A stretch of 64,000 nt of DNA from Paenibacillus xylanexedens (GTDB lineage: Bacteria > Bacillota > Bacilli > Paenibacillales > Paenibacillaceae). This document shows positions 42,449-50,955 of the stretch, piece by piece. The notes beneath the pieces are model-generated. The model was not told where the DNA came from and did no database searches. It was given only the letters and a program-made list of their open reading frames with translations. How positions within the stretch are numbered: position 1 is the stretch's first letter; every line of letters starts with the position of its first letter. Location: assembly GCF_017874615.1 (NCBI RefSeq), contig NZ_JAGIKV010000005.1:62001-126000 (forward strand), given 5' to 3'. The translations under genes and the position numbers were made by a program.

Positions 42449-44446
42449 TTATTTGGATGTAAGGCTTACTTGTGCAGCGGTTTGATCCCAGTCCACGGTA
42501 AGTCCCAGTCCTTCTGAGATGAAGCGTACAGGCACAAGTGTGCGACTGTTTTGAATGATCGCTGGTGCATCAATTTCGAGTGTCTTTCCATTTACGGTTG
42601 CCGTGCTGCTTCCGATCTTGAGCACAAGGGTCTGATCATTCAGAACCGCTGTTACCGTCTTGGCCGTTTTGTCCCAAGTCACTTCTGCACCCATTGCTTC
42701 GAGGATTGCGTTCACAGGCACCATCACTCGGCCACTTTGCTGCAGCGGGTTCTGATCCGGGAATGTGATCGATTTACCATCGAGTGTTACGGTAATGGTT
42801 TTGTCGGTTGTTCCGGATGAAGTATTCGAACCGGTCTCTTCCGTAGTCTCAGGCAAAGGTGTTACTTCCCGTCCGAGTTGCTCTTGCAAATTGGCAAGAC
42901 GGTTCAGGGCAAATGTCGTTAGTGAGCCGGATGCCATGGAGCCCATGCTCCAGCCTCCGCCAAAGTTGCCGCCAGGAGGTGTTTGGGCATTTCCTGTATT
43001 CGTTGTTGGATCTGTTGCACCATTTCCAGTTGTGACCCCCGGCTGAGTCGGAGGTGTTGCTCCATCTGGAGGTGTCATTCCTTCAAAACCTTCAGGCGGC
43101 ATCATGCCTTCCATGCCCTCAGGTGGTGTCATTCCCTCAAATCCTTCTGGTAGTGTAAAGCCCATACCATCTGCTTCATCTGCATTTGCAGAATAAGCAA
43201 TGTTGGATTCAAACTGTTCTGTCGTATAGAATTTCGTTGGATCTGCTTCTACATAAGGACGAATCTCATCGGCAAGGCCAGTAATACGATCCTGAATGCC
43301 TTCCATATAGTCCGTCAGTTCATTGACGTAGCTCAAATATTTTTCCTTATACTCCGGCACAGCAAGCAGATTGTTAATCATCGGTACATTTTCCATGCTA
43401 ATACCCAGTACAGGCTCATCTACAGATACGTTCGTTGCATTGGTGTTGGTCGTGGTCGAACCGGTTGTTGTGCCACGTCCCCCTAGACCCGAGTACCCGT
43501 TGAAGGACATGTTGAAGTCCCAAGGAACAACCGTGAACTTGCCGTCGGCATCACTGTAGAGCATGTAGTTGTGTCCTTTGTCACCGTTATAGCTGTCATA
43601 GTTGCCGAAAACCATGTTGCCTGCAATATATTGAAGCGCCGAATCCACGTCCAGTACACTTTCAATGTCACCTTTTTTGCCTTCAGGCATATCATTCAGC
43701 GTTTTGATGAAGTTTTTGAGCTTGGTTTTGTTCTCGTCCGTACCCAAATCCTTTGTCAGCGTGCTGTATTCGCCTTTTTCTTCATATTGGAGATAAGTCT
43801 TCTCCTCGGTATCATAGAGAACACCATCCTCATAAGCTTCACCGTAGTTGCGTTCCAGGTAACTGTCATCTACTGCTTCAACGCCGGTGTAGAAACCAAC
43901 CAGTTCGCCGTTCACATACAGATTAACATAGTTCGTCATCGGTACATCCATTCCAATGCTGCGCAGCGCTTCATAATGGAGAACTTCACGCATGAAGGAT
44001 GGATCAGAATAGTTGTTGTTCAGAACCATTTTATCCAGACCAAGCAGGGTTTGTGTTTTGTCGTATTTGTCGAATTTCAATCTAAAGCTGTACCGGTCCG
44101 AATCTTTCATCGCGGATACAACTTTCAACGTCAGATTACCTTTGGTGGAGAAACCAACGTTGTCCAGCTTGTTGCCGTCCACTTCGACACTTACCTTCTT
44201 ATAATCCTTATCTAGCGGGCTTTCGAGCATGCTCTTCCAGTCTGCATCATCAATCGTTACATTTACGTCAATGACGTTATCCGTCTGGAACAACGATTCA
44301 TAAGCTTGCGTCACGCCTGCACTTGAGATTGTCGCTGTACTCTCTGCGGCATATGCCGCATTCGGACTTACAATCAAACCAAAAGATGTCGTTACCATGG
44401 TCACGGACAATGCCGTTACTGCAACTTTTCGTAATAAAATATTCAA
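42449..44446 (-). CDS. Secreted CotH-kinase-family protein with amine-oxidase-type stalk domain
   Basis: A 665-residue exported protein. Signal peptide at 1-33 (cleavage near 'NAAYAAES'). The CotH domain (about 50-400) has 'KGNLTLKVVSAMKDSDRYSFRLKFDKYDK', 'GFYTGVEAVDDSYLERNYGE', 'GDKGHNYMLYSDADGKFTVVPWDFNMSF' (the DFN metal motif). A Gly/Met/Pro-rich tract with PEGFEGM-like repeats follows (about 435-470), then a copper-amine-oxidase N-like stalk domain (about 550-665: 'RVMVPVNAILEAMGAEVTWD', 'RTLVPVRFISEGLGLTVDWD'). CotH proteins phosphorylate spore-coat proteins; this one is exported and wall-directed, so its target is unknown. TTG start with GGAGG nine bases upstream. Confidence 0.85.
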   Translation of the reverse strand: MNILLRKVAVTALSVTMVTTSFGLIVSPNAAYAAESTATISSAGVTQAYESLFQTDNVIDVNVTIDDADWKSMLESPLDKDYKKVSVEVDGNKLDNVGFSTKGNLTLKVVSAMKDSDRYSFRLKFDKYDKTQTLLGLDKMVLNNNYSDPSFMREVLHYEALRSIGMDVPMTNYVNLYVNGELVGFYTGVEAVDDSYLERNYGEAYEDGVLYDTEEKTYLQYEEKGEYSTLTKDLGTDENKTKLKNFIKTLNDMPEGKKGDIESVLDVDSALQYIAGNMVFGNYDSYNGDKGHNYMLYSDADGKFTVVPWDFNMSFNGYSGLGGRGTTTGSTTTNTNATNVSVDEPVLGISMENVPMINNLLAVPEYKEKYLSYVNELTDYMEGIQDRITGLADEIRPYVEADPTKFYTTEQFESNIAYSANADEADGMGFTLPEGFEGMTPPEGMEGMMPPEGFEGMTPPDGATPPTQPGVTTGNGATDPTTNTGNAQTPPGGNFGGGWSMGSMASGSLTTFALNRLANLQEQLGREVTPLPETTEETGSNTSSGTTDKTITVTLDGKSITFPDQNPLQQSGRVMVPVNAILEAMGAEVTWDKTAKTVTAVLNDQTLVLKIGSSTATVNGKTLEIDAPAIIQNSRTLVPVRFISEGLGLTVDWDQTAAQVSLTSK

Positions 44447-44551
44447 GTGATGAATCCTCCTTCTTGGTTTCTCGGTTAAGCAACTGGGGCTTATGTAACC
44501 ATGGTAGGGGACGAACCTTTAGTGAATCTTAAATTAAGGATTCATAACAAA

Positions 44552-44572
44552 AAGTAGCCCATCAGGCTACTT
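44552..44572 (-). terminator. Terminator after the large esterase/beta-helix gene
   Basis: AAGTAGCC pairs with GGCTACTT around a short loop, with T's at the minus-strand end, about 12 bases past the stop at 44584. Confidence 0.8.
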
Positions 44573-44583
44573 GTTCTGATCCT

Positions 44584-47500
44584 TTATAGCTCCGTAACGG
44601 TCACACCTGCTGCTTTGTAGTAGTCCTCATTCACATTGTTTAGAATGTTGGCCTTCATTAGAATGCCTACTCCGGCAAAGAGGCCGATCCCGTTCGTATT
44701 CCCTTCAATAAGATTATGTTCAATCCACACATTCTCAGGGTCCCCTTCGCCGACATTGCCTGCTCCGGCATCACCTTTGTCGCCCTCAAGCCTCACACCC
44801 CAGTAACCGCTCGCCGTATTGTTACGAATTACATTGCCGCGAATCACCGTGCCTGGTCCGTTCAACACTTTGATCCCTGCTGCCTCTGCAATCATAGTAG
44901 TATTCTCGATGAGATTATCCTCAATTAGGGTATCGGTGGTACCCATGGTTACCGAAATACCGATTCGGCTATTCGTGATTGTGTTGTCATGAATGTAGTT
45001 CCCTTTGCCAGACTTGCTGTGGTTGCTGGGCGCCGAACCCCCGGTATTGCCGAGTCCAATCCCTGCGCCTGTCAGCACATCCATAATGACATTGCCGGAG
45101 ATTTCATTTAAATACTCCAGTTCACCATGAAGATCAATGGCATCAAGTTTTGTTCCGTTAAATGTATTGCCACGCAGTACGTTGTTATGGGCAACAAACT
45201 GGATCAACGCTCCATGTCTGAGATAAGGGCCCTCAAACGTACTATCCTCCACCACATTCCATATCGTATCATTGTCAAAGCCGAGCCGATCGGTCTTGGC
45301 CGTTCCCTGAATGGAAATTCCGTAGCCTGAACCTCCAGGGCCCAGATCTGTTGCATTGCGGAAGGTTGCATGCTTCACAACAACATCGCGACTGTGCTCA
45401 ATGCGGATCGCCATTCGTTTGAACTTCTCCACAATTACGCCGTCAATCGTAATGTCGTACGATGGTGCCTCGCCATAATTGGCGATGTGGATTATGCTAT
45501 CCGGGCCCCCTGCGGAGGGGTTATTGGATTGATGATCAGTCGTGTAGCTGCCGGACCAGGATGAAGTGATCGTCATATTGGATACGAGAATGCTGTGCTG
45601 AGCCGATGCTTTCAGGACAGCGCTGCCCGTCACCTGATCCAACGATGTCTTGAGCACGGTTCCTCCACTGCTCTCTCCTCTCAGGTTCACCCCGGATTTG
45701 AGCATCAGGTTGGTAGTTCTATCCGGCCCGGACAACAAATTGTACACTCCATTAGGCAAAAACACTTCATCACCAACGCTGGCCTCATCAATGGCAGCCT
45801 GTATAGCAGGACGGTCATCACTCACATTGTCGGCGGGATCTGCTCCATAATCCCGTACATCAATTGTACGTCCGGTCACGGCATGTGGAGCATGGACAGC
45901 ATGTGGTGTGCCATCTGTTTCCGTCAGACCTGGGGCGATAAAGGGTATCGTCCCTTCAGGTGGCTGTGGCACGATGTATGGAATCAGAGCCACAGGTGTC
46001 CCTCCTCCTGCAAAAGGGGCATACAGATGCACATCGCTCAGACTTGTGTAAATACTTGAATCAGAATTGCCATATCCGGTGATCCGTACATAACGTGCAG
46101 AAGTGTCCGGGATATCAAATGCCTGCATTTCTGTTGTATCCCCGCTACTTTCGCCGCCATATACCTGAGTCCAATGATTACCGTCAACAGACGATTCCAT
46201 CTCAAAAAATGTCTTTCGGATATCCCCTTTGTAAAAACCAATCCCAACATAACCCACTGGCTGTGCCTGCCCCAGATCAAATGTAATCCATTGCCCCTCT
46301 CCTGCAACAGACCAGCGTGTATAGCTGTTATTGTCGAGGGTATTGGTCGCCAGGTTGCCGTCGCTACCGCTTGCCGAGACGGAAGCCACAGGCAGGGACG
46401 ATACCGGGACGGCAAGGGTGGTCATATCGGTTGATAGAGCACTACTGATATTGCCCGCCTCGTCAATCGCCCTCACTTGAAATGTATATGGCATTTCCGC
46501 TGCAAGTCCGCTGTCCCGGAATGACTGCTCACCTTGTTCGCTCAGCAGAACTCCATCACGATAAATTCGGTAGGCAGATACAGCCGTATCGTCACTGGCA
46601 GCAGGCCATCTCAGTTCCGCAAAATCCGTTCCCCAGTTGCGAATCTCCAGTTCAGCTCCCTGCTCCCATTCGGGTGACTGCGCGTCACTGCCTTCTTCGA
46701 TTAAAGCAATGACAGATAACTGTGGACGCGGATTGCTCGTTCCGTTGGCTTCCTTGGTATAGACGTTAACGGAAACACCTGTTGATCCCGCATCCGCGAG
46801 CAAAAATGCAACCTGCCCGGCATCTGGACGACTCTTCACATAATCGGTTACATCCACTTCATAGACGGCCGGACTTCCATTCCGATCTGCCGTGACCTGG
46901 AATTTGCCAAGCAGCGAACTTTCGCTGAGACTTTGGACCGGAGCATTCGACCAGGTTAATGATGATTCGCTCCAGTCTGTTGCATTCAAACCGTATAGAG
47001 ACAACTCTGTATCGATATTCGATGTGCCTTTCTTGGCGGCAATCCGCAGTCGATAACGATCTCCTTCCGGCTCATTTCCGGTCATATCAAATTTGAAATA
47101 CACATATTTCTTGGTCGATGAAGTAGAAGAAATGCTTAGTAATCCGGTGCTGGAACCCGTGGCCTGATTGAAATTCAGGTCAGGCTTGCTGCTGTCAATC
47201 GCCGCATCGTCGCTTGGTAGCTTACCGGCGATGACCTTCTCCATCAACGGTCGTTCTTCTTCATCTTCGCCCTCACCAGATGAAGTATCTTCGGGATTGC
47301 TTTTGAAAATAATTGGCTCCGTAACGATCCGGTTCTTCACATGTTCATCCAGGAATGCCCATGCTTCCCCATTGGCATTCTCGGAAGCCGTACCTGTAAA
47401 TCCATGGCCCTGACCGGGTACAATCTTCACATTCACCATCGGCACACCCGCAGATTGAAGCTGCTCTGCAAAAGTAACACTGTCCGTGTATGGAATGGTG

Positions 47501-48909
47501 GCGTCAGCATCCCCGTGGCGAATCCAGAACGGTGGATCATCCGGTGAAGCATACGTTCCTGGCATCGCAAGTCTGGCCTGTTCCGGTACATCCAATGCGC
47601 GATGACCGCCAAGCAGAGCCGTGACCGAGCTATAGTTATTGGCAAATGTCGTCGTAAAATCAGCGGGTCCGTACCAGTCGGCAACCGCCTGCACTTTGTC
47701 CGAATACTCAGGCCATCCACCAGAACCTTCGAGATCCGGTATCTCTACCGTGACTCCTGTATCAAGCACGACGGGATCACCAGTGACCAAGTCCCCCGTT
47801 GTGCCGAGTAATGCGGCCAGGTGACCGCCCGCAGATGATCCCCATACGCCGATACGACTTGGGTCCAGATTGTACTGGGCGGCATGGGCCCGCAAATATC
47901 GGATAGCTAGTTTGACATCCTGAATCTGGGCAGGGAAAGGCGCCTCAGGCGTCAGCCGGTAATCCAGAGATACACCGATGTAACCGCGTTTGAGTACATA
48001 ATTGCATATGGAGTTCAATGCCTGCTTCCGGTCCCCGTGATTCCACCCACCTCCGTGAATATAGATCATGACTGGCATCGGTTCAGCTGCCGCTGTCTCG
48101 GGAACGGCAATGGATGAATACATCGCCCGCCCACCAGCCATGCCAATCTCCACATCCTCGTATAAAGTCACCCCTTGCGGTGGCGTAAACTCAGTATTCT
48201 CTCCTCCAGGCGGCACTGGGGAAGGGGCAGGCGTTATACCCGGAATGGCCTGACCGTAAATGGCAACATTGTCGATATACATGTTCGCCTGCATGACATC
48301 TCCTGTCCGAAATCGAATATTCACTGTACTGTTATTGTTCGCCTCCGCACCCAGCGTCCAGCTTTTTAAGGTATTGCCTTCCTTATTTTTCACATCTGGA
48401 GTGCCTGGGGGAAGTTGGAACGTCTCCAGCGTTGACCAGGAAATTCCACCATCCTTCGACCATTCAATAATCACGCTTCCGCTTATATAGGAGGAAGCTC
48501 TTGTGTAGTAGCTTAGCCGGATGTTTCCGTATCCGGTCAGATCAAGTGGCAGCGCGAGTGCATCGGTTCCGTCTATCTTGATCATGTTGGGTTGGGATGG
48601 TGCGGTTGTTGAAGAAGAGGTTTTGGCCTTACTCCCGCCCGCACCGTCTTGACGCCACGGTGCTTTCAATGCAATTCCGCCCGTAGAGCCAAAATTGTCG
48701 GGATCATCAAAGTTTTCCGCGTAAATCTCCAGCTCTGGACCCCCGGGTTCCGGGATATTTTCTTCTTGTGCAGCATTGATAACAGAATGAGGAATATCGT
48801 CTTCCATCGCCCAGGCTTCATGCACAGGAATGGCGATACCGCTAATGAGTATGAAAGATATGGCAACAAGTACAGCCCGCTTCGTCCACGTTTTGAACAA
48901 GTCTTTCAT
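44584..48909 (-). CDS. Large secreted multidomain esterase / parallel beta-helix protein
   Basis: A 1,441-residue exported protein. In order: signal peptide (about 1-34, 'HEAWAMED'); a jelly-roll-like carbohydrate-binding region (~40-215); an alpha/beta-hydrolase of the BD-FAE type (~230-520) with 'HGGGWNHGDRK', nucleophile 'GSSAGGHLAALLG' and 'GQGHGF'; a DNRLRE/CBM96-like domain (~560-725, 'YVYFKFDMTG'); a fibronectin-III module (~745-830); an F5/8C discoidin domain (~840-965); and a right-handed beta-helix (~1010-1441) starting 'RTIDVRDYGADPADNVSDDRPAIQAAID', as in rhamnogalacturonase/pectate-lyase-3 proteins. It likely de-esterifies and cleaves a plant or algal polysaccharide. The ATG at 48909 has GGAGGG upstream; an upstream 16-codon extension is rejected. 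Confidence 0.85.
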   Translation of the reverse strand: MKDLFKTWTKRAVLVAISFILISGIAIPVHEAWAMEDDIPHSVINAAQEENIPEPGGPELEIYAENFDDPDNFGSTGGIALKAPWRQDGAGGSKAKTSSSTTAPSQPNMIKIDGTDALALPLDLTGYGNIRLSYYTRASSYISGSVIIEWSKDGGISWSTLETFQLPPGTPDVKNKEGNTLKSWTLGAEANNNSTVNIRFRTGDVMQANMYIDNVAIYGQAIPGITPAPSPVPPGGENTEFTPPQGVTLYEDVEIGMAGGRAMYSSIAVPETAAAEPMPVMIYIHGGGWNHGDRKQALNSICNYVLKRGYIGVSLDYRLTPEAPFPAQIQDVKLAIRYLRAHAAQYNLDPSRIGVWGSSAGGHLAALLGTTGDLVTGDPVVLDTGVTVEIPDLEGSGGWPEYSDKVQAVADWYGPADFTTTFANNYSSVTALLGGHRALDVPEQARLAMPGTYASPDDPPFWIRHGDADATIPYTDSVTFAEQLQSAGVPMVNVKIVPGQGHGFTGTASENANGEAWAFLDEHVKNRIVTEPIIFKSNPEDTSSGEGEDEEERPLMEKVIAGKLPSDDAAIDSSKPDLNFNQATGSSTGLLSISSTSSTKKYVYFKFDMTGNEPEGDRYRLRIAAKKGTSNIDTELSLYGLNATDWSESSLTWSNAPVQSLSESSLLGKFQVTADRNGSPAVYEVDVTDYVKSRPDAGQVAFLLADAGSTGVSVNVYTKEANGTSNPRPQLSVIALIEEGSDAQSPEWEQGAELEIRNWGTDFAELRWPAASDDTAVSAYRIYRDGVLLSEQGEQSFRDSGLAAEMPYTFQVRAIDEAGNISSALSTDMTTLAVPVSSLPVASVSASGSDGNLATNTLDNNSYTRWSVAGEGQWITFDLGQAQPVGYVGIGFYKGDIRKTFFEMESSVDGNHWTQVYGGESSGDTTEMQAFDIPDTSARYVRITGYGNSDSSIYTSLSDVHLYAPFAGGGTPVALIPYIVPQPPEGTIPFIAPGLTETDGTPHAVHAPHAVTGRTIDVRDYGADPADNVSDDRPAIQAAIDEASVGDEVFLPNGVYNLLSGPDRTTNLMLKSGVNLRGESSGGTVLKTSLDQVTGSAVLKASAQHSILVSNMTITSSWSGSYTTDHQSNNPSAGGPDSIIHIANYGEAPSYDITIDGVIVEKFKRMAIRIEHSRDVVVKHATFRNATDLGPGGSGYGISIQGTAKTDRLGFDNDTIWNVVEDSTFEGPYLRHGALIQFVAHNNVLRGNTFNGTKLDAIDLHGELEYLNEISGNVIMDVLTGAGIGLGNTGGSAPSNHSKSGKGNYIHDNTITNSRIGISVTMGTTDTLIEDNLIENTTMIAEAAGIKVLNGPGTVIRGNVIRNNTASGYWGVRLEGDKGDAGAGNVGEGDPENVWIEHNLIEGNTNGIGLFAGVGILMKANILNNVNEDYYKAAGVTVTEL

Positions 48910-48958
48910 TTGTATCCCTCCGTATTCAGCTGACTTGCCACTCCGATGACAGAACAAC

Positions 48959-48976
48959 CTTCCGATCGCTGTTATC
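48959..48976 (-). repeat. Structured dispersed repeat, short remnant
   Basis: An 18-bp block, CTTCCGATCGCTGTTATC, is identical to bases 50782-50799 of copy B and lies between the binding lipoprotein and the large esterase gene. The rest of the repeat is absent. Confidence 0.5.
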
Positions 48977-49005
48977 GTGTAAAATGTATAGTTCGAATTA
49001 TATCG

Positions 49006-50556
49006 TTAGCGACGCGGTGCTGACACGCCTTCACCCTTATTGAATTTCTCCGTAGCTTCTTTGATGGCCTGATCTCCACCCTTGGATTTCCATTCCTCAA
49101 CCACTTTCGGCCAATCAGAGATCGGCTCCTTACCATAAACCATCTTGATCATGTGCGTGAGCAATACTTGAGGAGGTGTATCCGAATTGGGAGCAATCTC
49201 GGGATTCTGCACAAAGGCCTCCAATCGTGGATCAAAGTTGATGCCATCCCGGCCTTCTTTGGCTAAAATCGTATCGTAAATATTCATCAGCTTCTTGCCT
49301 TCTTCTGTCAACGATAACGAGCCTTTATTGTACGTTGTGTCCTGTACAAACCATAAGAACGACTGACGGTAACGCTCTTCGTCCACGCCAGCGGAATCCG
49401 TTGGAGCGGTGTACGAAATCACGCCATTATCCTCTGTGTAGGTTTCTCCTTCCGTGCCGTACGTGAAAAACGTCTCCGCTTCATCGGACACCATCCAGTT
49501 GAAAAAACGGATAATGGAAGCCGGATCAGCCGCATCCTTATTGATAAAGTAGGCACGTGTCACCGGACCGTACAGATAATAACCACCTTTACCGTCCGGG
49601 CCAACAGGGGAAGGGATAATTTCGATTTTGGCATCGGGAACCGACGCTTTAATCTGCTTCTCCCATTGAATCAATTCGTTGGCGTTCATGGACCACATGC
49701 CCGCCTTACCGGAGAGAATCGTATTTTTGAATACCGTCGAATTGATGGTCGCAAACTCTTTGTTAATTAGCCCTTCCTCGTACATCGTCTTATAGACCGT
49801 CAGGGCTTGCTGCATATTCTCGTTATCCATGAACTTGGGTACAATCTGGTCGCCCTGCTGCTCCATCATGGACAGGAACTGCTGCACATCATAGGCACCA
49901 AAGAAGGTGTCCGCATATTTGAAATCTTCACGCCCCATATATGGATTCTCCACGCCAAGCTTTTTAAAGGCGCGCAGCACTTCCAGTGTTTCATCCACCG
50001 TGGTAGGCACTGGCAATCCCGTTTGGTCCAGCAGATCCTTACGAATCCAGGTTGCCCGGCGGGATGGATTGGATAAATATTCGGGGATGGCATAGATCTG
50101 GCCGTCATGGGTGACCTGGTCCCAGGCTTCCTTCGGCACCGCTTTGAGCAAATCTTGCCCATACTGCTGCAACAGCTCATCCAGCGGCTGGAATACTCCG
50201 GCTTCGACCGAACCGGCCATCTCCTTGCCGTTGACGCCGCCATCACCCTGCACCACATCAGGAATATCGTTGGTGGCAAACATCTGGACCATTTTCTGCT
50301 CATATTCCTTATGAGGCACGAGCACGATTTTCAGATCGCTATTGGTCAGTTCCTCCAGCTTTTTCACCCATTTATCCTGGTTGATGTCCGGTGACTTCTC
50401 CACATACGTATACGCCAGCGTTCGCAGTGACATGGAGAACCTTGTCTTGCCGTCTCCCCCATTCTCACCGGATTCCGCCCCGCTTCCCTTGCTGCATCCC
50501 GCAATGAAGGTTGCCGCCAGCAATAGCGCCATGCCTGTGACCATCCACTTTTTCAT
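49006..50556 (-). CDS. Sugar/polysaccharide ABC substrate-binding lipoprotein (LplA-like)
   Basis: A 516-residue family-1 extracellular binding protein. The signal peptide ends in lipobox IAGC (Cys near residue 21), followed by a Gly/Glu linker. The ligand part includes 'VQGDGGVNGKEMAGSVEAGVFQPLDELLQQYG' and 'GKAGMWSMNANELIQWEKQ', and it is the long LplA subtype seen with LplB/LplC permeases. Those permeases are encoded at 57-59 kb and lack a binding protein of their own, so this is probably their partner. It has its own promoter, with the same architecture as the permease operon's. Confidence 0.88.
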   Translation of the reverse strand: MKKWMVTGMALLLAATFIAGCSKGSGAESGENGGDGKTRFSMSLRTLAYTYVEKSPDINQDKWVKKLEELTNSDLKIVLVPHKEYEQKMVQMFATNDIPDVVQGDGGVNGKEMAGSVEAGVFQPLDELLQQYGQDLLKAVPKEAWDQVTHDGQIYAIPEYLSNPSRRATWIRKDLLDQTGLPVPTTVDETLEVLRAFKKLGVENPYMGREDFKYADTFFGAYDVQQFLSMMEQQGDQIVPKFMDNENMQQALTVYKTMYEEGLINKEFATINSTVFKNTILSGKAGMWSMNANELIQWEKQIKASVPDAKIEIIPSPVGPDGKGGYYLYGPVTRAYFINKDAADPASIIRFFNWMVSDEAETFFTYGTEGETYTEDNGVISYTAPTDSAGVDEERYRQSFLWFVQDTTYNKGSLSLTEEGKKLMNIYDTILAKEGRDGINFDPRLEAFVQNPEIAPNSDTPPQVLLTHMIKMVYGKEPISDWPKVVEEWKSKGGDQAIKEATEKFNKGEGVSAPRR

Positions 50557-50601
50557 GCTACCCCTCTTTTCATCCTGATTTAGGTTTAGGTATCGCTTAT
50601 A

Positions 50602-50691
50602 TGTGAAGCGCTTTCATGAAGATGATAAAACATCCCCACCGCCTGCAACAATGGGGATGTTTTAGATGAGATTGCGTTTTCTTTAGGTCAT
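50602..50691 (-). promoter_or_regulatory. Promoter and regulatory region of the lipoprotein gene
   Basis: On the minus strand: the motif ATGACCTAAAGAAAAC (50676-50691), exactly 24 bases, TTGTTG (-35, 50646-50651), 18 bases, TATCAT (-10, 50622-50627), then a cre-like TGAAAGCGCTTCACA (50602-50616, one base short of consensus). The same order and spacing recur at 59218-59307. The 16-mer is identical in both places. Confidence 0.7.
50624..50665 (-). terminator. Hairpin between lyase and lipoprotein genes
   Basis: AAAACATCCCC (50627-50637) pairs with GGGGATGTTTT (50653-50663), an 11-bp perfect stem. The T-tract is short, so terminator strength is uncertain. It overlaps the -35/-10 region of the lipoprotein promoter and could shield that promoter from upstream transcription. 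Confidence 0.5.
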
Positions 50692-50771
50692 ACTCAGCGT
50701 TCCACAGCATCCAGTCATATAGAGCACTATATAAACTGAACGTACAAACTTTACACTCAGCCACTGCGATT

Positions 50772-50922
50772 GCAGTACCCTCTTCCGATCGCTGTTATCC
50801 CCAGATTTTTTTGATTCCCTTTTCAGAGGGAAAAATCCGGGGATAAGCATATGCTTCCGATGTAGCTTTCTTACAGAAAGCTTTTAGCGCACACTTCGCT
50901 TCTTCAGATGGGTTCTGCACTC
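50772..50922 (-). repeat. Structured dispersed repeat, copy B
   Basis: This is the inverted counterpart of 30668-30826. It keeps the same two hairpins and the flanking GCAGTAC and GGTTCTGCACTC ends. It lies 34 bases past the stop of the lyase gene, as copy A lies past mglC. Confidence 0.75.
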
Positions 50923-50955
50923 TTCGTTCTTGTGTAAATATTCAGTTCATCTTAT

